A stretch of 64,000 nt of DNA from JACPDI01 sp035463475. GTDB lineage: Bacteria > Acidobacteriota > Vicinamibacteria > Vicinamibacterales > 2-12-FULL-66-21. The DNA is taken from contig DATHTE010000062.1 of the NCBI GenBank assembly GCA_035463475.1, positions 1-64,000 on the forward strand. The letters run 5' to 3'. Below the pieces are notes generated by a model. It made no database searches, was not told where the DNA came from, and saw only the letters and a program-made list of their open reading frames with translations. A program made the position numbers and the translations under genes. Below, piece after piece: positions 41,741 through 49,540 of this stretch. Position 1 is the first letter of the stretch, and every line of letters begins with the position of its first letter.

Positions 41741-42199
41741 CTACGCGCCGAACTGGCGGAGGTGGTGATTCATGTGAAGGTATCCCCATCGCAGCCAGGC
41801 CGCCTGCGACATCCGGCCGAACAGCGGATGATCCTGCCGGTCGAGCCCACGCTTCCGCGAGGCGACAAGCTCCACGAGCTTCTCGAGTTGCGCGACATCG
41901 GCCGCGAAATCGACCGGCCTGGTCCCGCCGTGCAGTTGATCGAGCTCCGGGTTCGTGAGGATGCCGGACGGCCACGGCACGGGCATGTACAGTGCGATCC
42001 ACTTGACGATCGTCCGGTAAAGCAGGGTGGATGTCGGTCGCACCGGCTTCTCACCGGTCGCCATCCGGAATCCGTCTGCGACGTGACACACCATCTGGTG
42101 CGCCGACATGCGCCCCCAACAGCACGCGCTGTCCGGCCGCACGTGGCGCAGCCTGCGAAGGACGTCGGCCTTGTCGCGCGGCCGCGCCAGCGTCTTCAT
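41741..42199 (-). CDS. DUF1569 / DinB-like protein
   Basis: A 152-residue helical-bundle protein. It begins KTLARPRDKADVLRRLRHVR and has WGRMSAHQMVCHVADGFRMA (MSxHQMVxHVxD, the metal-binding part of DUF1569) and the C-terminal LFGRMSQAAWLRWGYLHMNH HLRQFG, which supplies further histidines. The family belongs to the DinB superfamily; the function is unknown. It stands alone, convergent with the amidohydrolase and followed upstream by a large kinase gene 16 bp away on the same strand, so the two minus-strand genes may be co-transcribed. Confidence 0.82.
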   Translation of the reverse strand: MKTLARPRDKADVLRRLRHVRPDSACCWGRMSAHQMVCHVADGFRMATGEKPVRPTSTLLYRTIVKWIALYMPVPWPSGILTNPELDQLHGGTRPVDFAADVAQLEKLVELVASRKRGLDRQDHPLFGRMSQAAWLRWGYLHMNHHLRQFGA

Positions 42200-42215
42200 G
42201 TCTACTGCCCGGCGA

Positions 42216-44606
42216 TCACCCGCCGAGCAGGCGCTCGCCGCCCCCTTCGCGGAACGCCGCCAGCGACCGTTCGCGTCCCGCTTCCGCTTCGGCCACCAAC
42301 GCTTTGAACGCGGGATCGGCCCGCAGCGCGTCGAATTGCGGACTCGCGGCGAGCGTCGCCGCGACGTAGTAGCCCTTGGCGACCGCGCGCTGCAGATGGC
42401 CGAGGCCCCGCTGGTGCTCGCCGACGTCGCAGAGCAGCCATCCCTCCTGGAAGGTGGCCTCCGGATCGTCCATGACCTTCAGCCCGACCAGGGCCGGCAT
42501 CCCGGCGATCATGTCCGCCTGGCGCCGATCGAGCCACGCGAGGAGGTGGTCGGTCCACATCCGGAACGCGGCGACGCGCGGCACCTGGTGCATCGCGCGC
42601 AGCGCGCGGCGCGCCTCGTCGCGACGGCCTGCCAGTCCGAGCCCGATCACCCGAATGCCGTCGTCGGCCCCCGCGATGACCAGAGGCGGCTCGACGGAGA
42701 GCAACCGCTGAATGTCACCGGTCATCAGCAGCGTCTGCTCGAGGCTGGTGGGAACGTTGGGATCGAGGCGGCGCGCCTCGGCGTGCGCGGCGATCGATTG
42801 ATCGTAGAGCCCGCAGTAGCGGCACGCGTGAACGAGGCCCGCGAACAGTTCCGGGTCGTTCCCGTGGCGGTTGGCCTCGCCGAGCAGGCGGACGAGCGCT
42901 CGCTGCGCCTGCCCGACGTCCGCCTCCAGGTTCGCGTAGAACTTGTGGGCCACCGACAGCCGCGGGTTCAGTTCGAGCGCGCGCCGAATCGCCTCCTCCG
43001 CCCGCTCCTCGCTGTCAGGGGTCACTTCGACGTACTTGCCGATGACACGGTAGCAGCGGCCGAGGCGCGCCCACGCCGGCGCGAACTCCGGATCCAGTTC
43101 CAGGCAGCGTTGATAGAGATCGCGCGCCCCTGCGAGGCCGTCGTAGGTGCGGGCCAGCTCGTTCGCCCGCAGGTACAACTCGTAGGCGCGCGCGTTGTGC
43201 GGTGCGTCGGGTGTGGGGGACGGCACCGCGCCCCCGAGCGGGAGCGAGAGAGCCTGCACGACGCGCCGCGCAATGTCGTCCTGCAATCCGAAGAGATCGC
43301 CGAGCGACGATTGGACCGTGTGCGACGTGAGCAGCGTCCCGCCCGGCGCTTCGACGAGCTGCGCCGAGGCGCGGAGCTGATCGCCGGAGCGCAACAGCGT
43401 GCCCATCACCACGCGATCGACGTCGGCCTCGGCGGCGAGCGCCTTGAGGTCGGGCGCGTCCCCCCCGAAGCGCGCGGCAGCGGCGCTCGAGCGCACGACG
43501 AGCGAGCCGATCCCGCTCAGCGACGTCGCGATCGCATCCGGCAGGCTGAAGGCGAGGAAGTCTGTCTCGGCGTCGGGCCGGAGGACGCGGAACGGCAGTA
43601 CCACGAGCCGCGTGAGGGCGTGCGCCAGGACCGGCGTGTCGTCGGCGTCCGAGCCGCGGACAGCGCGCAGCTCCGCGGCCATCGCCTCCGCCGATGCCGG
43701 ACGGTCCGCGGGACGCTTGGCCAGCGCCCGGCGAATCACGCGGTCCACGGCGGCAACCGCCGGCGAGCCGGTGAGGGCCGGCGGATGCTCGTGGAGCGTG
43801 GCGTGGAGGATCTCCACGACATTCCGCCCTCCGAACGCCGGCCGCCCCGCCAGCATCTCGAAGAGGATCGCGCCTGCCGCGAACACGTCGCTGCGGGCGT
43901 CCACGGCGTCGGCGGTCACCTGTTCGGGAGACATGTAGCGCGGCGTCCCCATCGCGATTCCCGTGCGCGTCAGCCCGGTCGCCGTCATGCTGAGCGACCG
44001 TTCCAATTCGGGCCGCGCCAGTCCGAAGTCCAGCAGCTTCACGCCATGCGGGGTCAGGAACACGTTCGACGGCTTGAGGTCGCGATGGACGATGCCGCGC
44101 GCGTGCAGCGCCGAGAGCGCCCCGAGCACCCCAAGCGCGATCGGCACGGCCTGCGAGAGGCTCAGCGGACCGCGGCCGAGGCGTTCGGCGAGCGACTCCC
44201 CCTCGAGCAGTTCCATCGCGATGAACAGCACGCCGCCGTCCTCGCCGATCTCGAATATCTGGCAGACGTTCGGGTGATTGACGCTGGCCGCCGCCCGCGC
44301 CTCGCGCCAGAAGCGCTTGCGCGCCGTCTCATCGTTCGCCAGCGACGACATCGTCTTGACCGCGACGGTGCGCTCCAGGAGCTCGTCGCGGGCCGCGTAC
44401 ACCACACCCATGCCCCCCTCTCCGAGCTTGCGGGCGATCGCGTAACGTCCGATGCGGGCCGGAAGGACCTGGGATGCCGCTTCGTTTGCGACGGCTGGAG
44501 TGGGATGTGAGGAGGACTCAGCCCCCGTCAACTTCCGGTAGAACGAGCGCAGCCGCGAGCCGAGCGTGTGATCGACCAGCTTGTCCGTCACGGGACCGTC
44601 GATCAT
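42216..44606 (-). CDS. Ser/Thr protein kinase with TolB-N/TPR C-terminal region
   Basis: A 796-residue protein. The N-terminal kinase domain has IGRYAIARKLGEGGMGVVYA, HRDLKPSNVFL, LLDFGLARP and TPRYMSPEQVTADAVDARSD, all catalytic residues present. There is no clear membrane helix. After about residue 330 comes a stretch like the adenylate-cyclase-associated TolB-N/FlgO-type domain (RLVVLPFRVLRPDAETDFLA and VDRVVMGTLLRSGDQLRASA). TPR repeats follow to the C-terminus (LELDPEFAPAWARLGRCYRV and similar). This layout is widespread in Acidobacteriota. The start at 44606 is chosen because the open frame upstream is low-complexity Arg/Ala. Confidence 0.9.
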   Translation of the reverse strand: MIDGPVTDKLVDHTLGSRLRSFYRKLTGAESSSHPTPAVANEAASQVLPARIGRYAIARKLGEGGMGVVYAARDELLERTVAVKTMSSLANDETARKRFWREARAAASVNHPNVCQIFEIGEDGGVLFIAMELLEGESLAERLGRGPLSLSQAVPIALGVLGALSALHARGIVHRDLKPSNVFLTPHGVKLLDFGLARPELERSLSMTATGLTRTGIAMGTPRYMSPEQVTADAVDARSDVFAAGAILFEMLAGRPAFGGRNVVEILHATLHEHPPALTGSPAVAAVDRVIRRALAKRPADRPASAEAMAAELRAVRGSDADDTPVLAHALTRLVVLPFRVLRPDAETDFLAFSLPDAIATSLSGIGSLVVRSSAAAARFGGDAPDLKALAAEADVDRVVMGTLLRSGDQLRASAQLVEAPGGTLLTSHTVQSSLGDLFGLQDDIARRVVQALSLPLGGAVPSPTPDAPHNARAYELYLRANELARTYDGLAGARDLYQRCLELDPEFAPAWARLGRCYRVIGKYVEVTPDSEERAEEAIRRALELNPRLSVAHKFYANLEADVGQAQRALVRLLGEANRHGNDPELFAGLVHACRYCGLYDQSIAAHAEARRLDPNVPTSLEQTLLMTGDIQRLLSVEPPLVIAGADDGIRVIGLGLAGRRDEARRALRAMHQVPRVAAFRMWTDHLLAWLDRRQADMIAGMPALVGLKVMDDPEATFQEGWLLCDVGEHQRGLGHLQRAVAKGYYVAATLAASPQFDALRADPAFKALVAEAEAGRERSLAAFREGGGERLLGG

Positions 44607-45063
44607 ACCAACGGACTCACGACCCCGCCGCTCAAACCGCGGGAACGTGAGCGGCCAGCGTTCGTGTCTAATCCCCGACGGCTCCCGACGGCACTTGTGC
44701 AGACGCAGCCGGGAGGCGAGACCGGCGAGTCGATGGCCGCGGTGAGCGCCCCTGTGGAGCGCCGCGAGCGCAAGGCGAAGCCGGGCCGCGCCGCGCACGG
44801 CGCCCGAGTCCGGCTAGGTGTCTCGGCCGCCTTCGCCAAGGCCTCGGCGGCGGGCCGTAGCTTCAGCGAAGGCCCCGGGGCGCAAGCCTGCCAAGCGAGC
44901 GGCCGGAGGGAACCGCCGCGCAGCGGAGGCCGGGAGCGCTGAGGCAAGCGAGCGGGCGGAGCAAGCGATCCCGCGCGGAACCGGGGCGCGAACAGCGGCT
45001 GTCGGCTCGCCGGAGTTTCCAGCGTACCTGCGTCGGCACAAGCGCGCGTCGGGCGCTTCGGCT
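44607..45063. other. Non-coding 457 bp with hairpin and degenerate repeats
   Basis: No supported gene lies between the kinase start and the end of the secreted-protein gene at 45064. The stretch holds the kinase promoter, an inverted repeat at 44829-44873, and two near-identical 17-mers CAAGCGAGCGGCCGGAG (44892) and CAAGCGAGCGGGCGGAG (44945) 53 bp apart within GC-rich, repeat-like sequence. Open frames here are fortuitous and Arg/Ala-rich. Confidence 0.5.
44829..44873. repeat. 20-bp imperfect inverted repeat
   Basis: GCCTTCGCCAAGGCCTCGGC (44829-44848) and GCCGTAGCTTCAGCGAAGGC (44854-44873) form a stem-loop with a 5-base loop and four mismatches. The form GCCTTCGC...GCGAAGGC suggests a REP-like dispersed intergenic element, but only one copy was seen here. 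Confidence 0.5.
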
Positions 45064-45657
45064 TTAGAAGCGCCCCAGACCGGGGGCGACGAGCTTGGCT
45101 GGCTTGAGGCGTCCGCCGTATTCGCCAAACGGATCGGACTGGCGCTCCTGGATGACGGCATACAGACCCCAGATGCGCACTTCGGCCCACCGGTCTTCCG
45201 CCCCGACGGGCGGCGGGCCGACGTATCCGATCTTCGCGAAATACGTATAGTGATGGTACTCCCCGTCCGAGCCGAGGTAATCCCCCTCGAAGTGATTCGT
45301 CACCCAGCCCTTTGAGACCCCGCCCACGTCGCCAGTTTTCGGGTCGAGGCCGCGATCGAGGAGGCCGTCGTTGTCACAGTCCACGTTGGCGAGCCAGTCG
45401 TCGGACCACTTCATCACGAGCCTCTCGGTGCCTTCGGTGGCGACGGGCGATGGGCGCAGGTAGTTGGCGAGCAATCCGTTGAACAAACGGGCCTGGTAGT
45501 TGTAGCCCCACCGGTCGTAGCCGGTGGTGAGCAGCGCTCCGTTTTCAGCCCGGATCGTGCCGTCTTTGATCCTTGCGCAGGTGACCTGCGCGGGTGCGGG
45601 GGCGGCCATGACGAGCATCAGGATGAGAACGCTGAGGACGACGAACAATCTGCGCAT
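45064..45657 (-). CDS. Secreted protein of unknown function
   Basis: A 197-residue exported protein with a clear signal peptide (MRRLFVVLSVLILMLVMAAP then APAQ). The mature part holds conserved-looking aromatic motifs (GYDRWGYNYQARLFNGLLAN, RLVMKWSDDWLANVDCDNDG, DPKTGDVGGVSKGWVTNHFE) and two cysteines. Its DxDxDG-like NVDCDNDGLLDRG could bind calcium. No family was recognised. A ribosome-binding site (GGAGAGCCCCAA) directly precedes the ATG at 45657. Oddly, the reading frame continues upstream without a stop into the phosphoesterase gene, so as the sequence stands the two are one open frame. Confidence 0.75.
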   Translation of the reverse strand: MRRLFVVLSVLILMLVMAAPAPAQVTCARIKDGTIRAENGALLTTGYDRWGYNYQARLFNGLLANYLRPSPVATEGTERLVMKWSDDWLANVDCDNDGLLDRGLDPKTGDVGGVSKGWVTNHFEGDYLGSDGEYHHYTYFAKIGYVGPPPVGAEDRWAEVRIWGLYAVIQERQSDPFGEYGGRLKPAKLVAPGLGRF

Positions 45658-45700
45658 TTGGGGCTCTCCATGTGAACGTGGATGGGACAGGTTCCCGCGT

Positions 45701-46671
45701 TCAGCGACAATAGTAGACGAACGCGTGGCGTTCCGCGCGCCGGCGATCTCCCGCAGCGCCGACGCCGTGAGCGCCGTGGGCAGCGGCCCGGTGACTCGTA
45801 ACTGCACGACGGCATCGGCCGGCGTCGATTCGATTGCCGCGGCGACGCGCGCGTGCGCCTCGAGGGCGTCGGCGTCGCCAAAGGAAAGCCTGAGGGTCAT
45901 CATCGGCCGCGCCGGCAGCGGCCGGAACTCGAACGCGCCGAGGCCCGAGCGCGTCAAGTCGAGCACGACGTAACCCTTCGTCTCCGGCGCCTCGGCGAAC
46001 GAGGTGCGCTCGACCGACCCGGCATAGATGACGGTGGGCCGGCCCGCCGGACGCAGCACCTGGTGGCGATGGATGTGTCCGCTCAGCGTGACGGCCACGT
46101 CGCGCGGCAGGTCCGCCGCGCGGATGACGTCGGGAGCGAAGCGGAAGGTGAAGTTGCCCGGGCCGCACGTCGCTCCCTCGACGCACTGGTGGATGCAGAG
46201 TACGCGAACGTCGGCCTGCGGCATCTCGCGTGTGGCCGTGGCGAGCACCTCCGCAAACCGGCGCCGGACCGCGCTTGTGTACGGGAAGCCAATGAACGCC
46301 GCGCGCACGCCGCGCGCCTCGAGCGCGACCGTGCGCGGACGGTCGAAGACGTGCAGGCGTTCCTCCATCGCGAGCAGGGGATACGGCAGCCGCGCACGTT
46401 CGTGGTTGCCCGGCACGAGCAGGACCGGCACCCCGGATGCCGCGAGGCGCTTGAGCGGCGCGAGCGCCGCTTCGGCCAGCCACGCCGGCACGCGGCTTCG
46501 GTACAACAGGTCCCCTCCGTGTACGACCACATCGACACCGCACGTGCGCACGGCCTCGAGCGCGCGCTCGAAGTTCTCAAAGAAATCGTGACCGCGCCGG
46601 CGGCGCTCCACGCGGGGGCGCGCGGGCAGGTCGAAGCCGAGATGCGTGTCCGACAGGAACAGCACGCGCAT
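45701..46671 (-). CDS. Mre11/SbcD-like metallophosphoesterase, 3' end possibly frameshifted
   Basis: The protein starts MRVLFLSDTHLGFDLPARPR and has all the calcineurin-like nuclease motifs: SDTHLG, VVHGGDLL, LVPGNHERAR, CIHQCVEG and LSGHIHRHQVL, followed by a small beta-rich cap (GYVVLDLTRSGLGAFEFRPL). It resembles the SbcD/Mre11 DNA-repair exonuclease group. In the primary frame no stop appears before the next gene's start at 45657. A +1-base shift near 45730 would instead end the protein at a TGA at 45701 (AFVYYCR-stop). The coordinates given assume that shift. The ATG lies one base after the stop of the exonuclease/GIY-YIG gene, so the two are coupled. Confidence 0.75.
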
Positions 46672-46672
46672 G

Positions 46673-48310
46673 TCACACCCACGAGAGCGCGTACGCGAGC
46701 CGGGCGCCGGCGAGCACGGGAGACTCTCCAAACCGCAGCGCCACCGGCCCGCCCTCCGACGCCAGCCGCTTCAGCTCGGTCGTGAGCACCCGGAGTCGAT
46801 CGAATCGCGCGACCGTGAACGCCTCGTGACGCTCGGCGACGGGACGCCGATGACCGGGCGGAATCGGGGGGATGGCGCCGGGCTCGACAGAGCCGCGAGC
46901 AATGATCTCGCCGTTGTCGATGACGATCAGCCGCCCGCGCGTGGCGCCGGGCTCCGTCCACGCCACGGCCGCATCGACCATCCGCGTCAGCCACCTCGCG
47001 CGGCGGCGCGCCAGCGCGGCGCGCAACGCGAGCCGCTCCAGCGAGAACTGCACGTTCTCGGGCGTCCAGGTGGGTGCCTCGCGATTCGTCGCGGTCTCGC
47101 TCGCGTCGTCGGAAACAGCATCACAGTCCCGTCGCCCTTCCCACCAGAGCCGCGTGCCGACATGCAGCAGCCGTGAGTGCGGCGCGGCGTCGTTGCGCGC
47201 CAACTCGCCGTGGGCGGCGCGGAAGCGCGCGTAACCGGCGTTGAAGGTCTCCGGGTCAGCGGCCCACCTGTCACTGCCGAGCGCGGCGCGGCTGCCGCGA
47301 GCGAGGGCCCCGAAGTGGTCGAGCCATTGCGCGGAGGGAAAGGGACCGACAGAACATCGCGGACACGCGTGGGGGCTGCGCTCGCTGAGGTCCGGCGGCG
47401 TGAACCAGAGCTCACGGTCGTCGGTGAGCGCGACGTTGTAGGGTGGCCGGTGCCGCTTGATCTCGTCGGGCTCGAGCAGCGCCGCTTCGAGCGCGCTCGG
47501 GGCGATTTCGTACGAGACGGCGCGCACCTGCGACAGCATCTCAAGCATCCGCTCCGGCACGCCATGCTGCTTGCGGAAGTAGCTGTTGACCCGGCGGTGC
47601 AACGAGGAGGCCTTCCCGATGTACAGCACGTCGCCGCTCGTTCGCTGCAGGCGGTAAAGGCCGGGGGCATCCGGCAATGAGAGGCGCGCGTCACGCGGCA
47701 TCGGCCAGACGCGACCGCGACGTTTCGCCCGGCCCGCCGGCGCCGCGAGCCACTCGTGCAGCGCGCCCCACGTCGAGACACCTTCGGCGTCGAGCAGGCG
47801 AACCAGCTCCCGCCAGAGGAACACCGTGGCCTCCACGTGGTCGGCGCTGCGCCGGAGAGGCCCGACCGATCGACCGAAGTAACCGGTGAGCGCGCGCAGG
47901 CTGCAACGCGGCAGGTCGGGCAGAAGACGCCGCGCAATCTCGTGCGTGCAGACGATGTCGAGTGGAGGAGCGCCGCCGGCCAGCGCGCACAGGAACGGCT
48001 GCTCGAACCGGGCGAAGTGGGCGACGGTGGGTGCCGGCTGCTGCGCGAGTCTCGAGGCGAGATCCGACAGCTCGCGCCACGCGGCGGGACCCTCCACTCC
48101 GTCCCGCGTCATGCTCTCGGAGATGCCCGTGATTCGGAAGACGCCGGGCGGGATCCGCTCGTGGTCCGGGAGCTTGATCAGGCGGGCTTGCGCGCGCGTG
48201 CCGGCCGGGCAGACCCGCGCCCAACCGAGCTCCAGGAGATGCCCGCGCGGGCGCGCGGCGGTCGCCTGGCAGTCCACCGCCAGAACCTCGAGCTGAGAAA
48301 GCGGGAGCAC
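46673..48310 (-). CDS. DEDD-like exonuclease fused to GIY-YIG endonuclease
   Basis: A 545-residue two-nuclease protein. Residues 7-170 resemble DnaQ-type 3'-5' exonucleases (EVLAVDCQATAARPRGHLLE, AHFARFEQPFL), but the usual DxE is DCQ and the third motif reads RRSADHVEAT, so the exonuclease site is altered. Residues of about 210-300 form a UvrC-like GIY-YIG domain: APGLYRLQRTSGDVLYIGKA, LHRRVNSYF and LLEPDEIKRHRPPYN (catalytic Glu). The remaining ~240 residues are uncharacterised. The overall plan recalls Cho/UvrC-like exonuclease-GIY-YIG proteins of actinobacteria, suggesting a role in nucleotide-excision-type repair. The downstream phosphoesterase gene begins one base after its TGA. Confidence 0.85.
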   Translation of the reverse strand: MLPLSQLEVLAVDCQATAARPRGHLLELGWARVCPAGTRAQARLIKLPDHERIPPGVFRITGISESMTRDGVEGPAAWRELSDLASRLAQQPAPTVAHFARFEQPFLCALAGGAPPLDIVCTHEIARRLLPDLPRCSLRALTGYFGRSVGPLRRSADHVEATVFLWRELVRLLDAEGVSTWGALHEWLAAPAGRAKRRGRVWPMPRDARLSLPDAPGLYRLQRTSGDVLYIGKASSLHRRVNSYFRKQHGVPERMLEMLSQVRAVSYEIAPSALEAALLEPDEIKRHRPPYNVALTDDRELWFTPPDLSERSPHACPRCSVGPFPSAQWLDHFGALARGSRAALGSDRWAADPETFNAGYARFRAAHGELARNDAAPHSRLLHVGTRLWWEGRRDCDAVSDDASETATNREAPTWTPENVQFSLERLALRAALARRRARWLTRMVDAAVAWTEPGATRGRLIVIDNGEIIARGSVEPGAIPPIPPGHRRPVAERHEAFTVARFDRLRVLTTELKRLASEGGPVALRFGESPVLAGARLAYALSWV

Positions 48311-48409
48311 CGAACGACTGTAGCGCAGTCAAGGCAAGCGAACAAGAGGCGAAAGTGGCTTCGAATGCGGCTACAATTCGGACGAAGTTCGGGAGGAACG
48401 CCGGGAGGA

Positions 48410-49093
48410 ATGTTGGACATCGACGCGCGGCTCGCGGGCGCCATCTACGGACATTTCGCGGCCGAGGCACGCGCTCCGGGCGTGGCGGAAATGGCAGCCG
48501 CCATCGGCGCGTCCGAAGCGGACGTGCGCTCAGGCTATGCGCGGTTGTACGCCCGGCGAATGCTCGTCATGATGCCGGACGGCGAATCCATCCGGATGGC
48601 GCCGCCGTTTTCCGGCGTGCCCACGCAGCACGTGGTGCGCGCCGGCGGCCACGAGTACTTCGCGAACTGTGCCTGGGATGCGCTCGGGGTTCCGGCAGCG
48701 CTCCACGCCGAGGCGGAGGTGCGCTCCGGGTGCGGATGCTGCGGGGCGCCGCTGGCCCTCCACGTTGCAGGCAACGGTCCCGAGTCGAGCAGCTGGGTCT
48801 TCCACGCCGCCGTTCCGGCGGCGCATTGGTGGCGCGACATCGTGTACACCTGACGCACGATGCTGTTCTTCAGGGATGAAGAACACGCGCGGCTGTGGTG
48901 CACGGGCCATTCGGTGCCGGTCCGGCCAATCGTGACAATCGCGCAACTCTGGCAGCTGGCGGTCGCCTGGTATTCGACGCGCCTCGAGCCCACGGCGCGC
49001 CGCCCCGGGCCTGACGAAATGCGACAGATCTTCGGCCGCATCGGGCTGGTGGACGAGTTCTGGGATCCTCGGTCGGATCGCTTCCAGGCGTGA
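48410..49093 (+). CDS. MerB-like organometal lyase, probable selenoprotein (TGA = Sec148)
   Basis: Read through the in-frame TGA at 48851-48853, this is a 227-residue homologue of alkylmercury lyase MerB. The N-terminal ~70 residues are the winged-helix-like MerB domain. The catalytic core has FANCAWDALGVPAALHAEAE, where C87 and D90 match Cys96 and Asp99 of MerB, and GCGCCGAPLALHV, matching the Cys117 region. The TGA falls in DIVYT-U-RTMLFF, four residues before FF, exactly as Cys159 does in SFCCHVHFF of MerB. The frame then continues with EEHARLWCTGH and a MerB-like C-terminus. A bSECIS-like hairpin follows the TGA. MerB breaks carbon-mercury bonds. No other mer gene is nearby, so the substrate here is open. 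Alternative: a recent nonsense mutation. Confidence 0.85.
48851..48853 (+). other. Probable selenocysteine codon (UGA)
   Basis: This TGA is in frame with MerB-like sequence on both sides and aligns with the catalytic Cys159 position. No other stop occurs in the 228-codon frame until 49093. Its replacement by a chance nonsense mutation at precisely this residue, with a SECIS-like hairpin after it, would be an unlikely coincidence. Confidence 0.8.
48864..48885 (+). promoter_or_regulatory. Bacterial SECIS-like hairpin
   Basis: TGTTCTTC (48864-48871) pairs perfectly with GAAGAACA (48878-48885) around the hexaloop AGGGAT. The loop guanines lie 22-24 nt after the U of the UGA, nearly the same distance as in E. 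coli fdhF, whose loop also begins AGG. The hairpin is inside the coding sequence, as bacterial SECIS elements are, and would recruit SelB with Sec-tRNA. Confidence 0.75.
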
Positions 49094-49235
49094 GGCGGCC
49101 GCGGGCGCTTGCGCGCAGGCGGCTCGGCCTTCTTCCTCCAGTTGTCGATCTCGCCCAATCTCCTTCGTCGTGTAAGCAGAGCGCGATCAACGGCCGGATG
49201 CCGGCGAGAAGCGCGTATGCATGAACGGAGGAGAC

Positions 49236-49439
49236 ATGGCGACGCGATCCAGGAAGCCACGCGTGCTGCTGCAGCTTGCGCAGGGAGTGATTATCGTTCT
49301 GTTCGCCGGAGTGGCGCCGGTGTTGCCGCTCGGGTTGATGATGGCGCCGTCCGGGGTGCTCTCCGGCGTCTCGGTGATCGAGATTGTCCGCTTGCTGCTC
49401 CCTGTCGCGAAGTGGGTGATTCGCTACCTGACGGGGTGA
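49236..49439 (+). CDS. Small membrane protein
   Basis: A 67-residue protein with a basic N-terminus (MATRSRKPRVLLQLAQG) and two hydrophobic stretches (VIIVLFAGVAPVLPLGLMMA and VSVIEIVRLLLPVAKWVIRY). A strong ribosome-binding site (GGAGGAGAC) precedes the ATG at 49236. No family was recognised. It follows the MerB-like gene on the same strand after 142 bp, so co-transcription is possible. Coding is supported mainly by the ribosome-binding site and hydrophobic pattern. Confidence 0.6.
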   Translation: MATRSRKPRVLLQLAQGVIIVLFAGVAPVLPLGLMMAPSGVLSGVSVIEIVRLLLPVAKWVIRYLTG

Positions 49440-49540
49440 GCGCGTCCTGTAGCGACGTCGATGGCGGGCGCGCGCACGTCGGGTCGGATGGGCTTGTTCG
49501 TGCGATAGCTCACGAGCGCGCGCTGCGGTAAGGTATCCGG

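Noticed and set aside
48410..48853. The MerB-like gene as a short 147-residue protein plus an independent 77-residue gene
   Set aside because: Both parts align consecutively to one MerB protein, are in the same frame, and the second has no ribosome-binding site before its ATG. The SECIS-like hairpin also favours read-through. A pseudogene remains the main alternative.
49109..49531. 140-codon plus-strand frame overlapping the small membrane protein
   Set aside because: It has no hydrophobic or domain pattern and is a frame shadow of the 67-residue gene, which has a strong ribosome-binding site.
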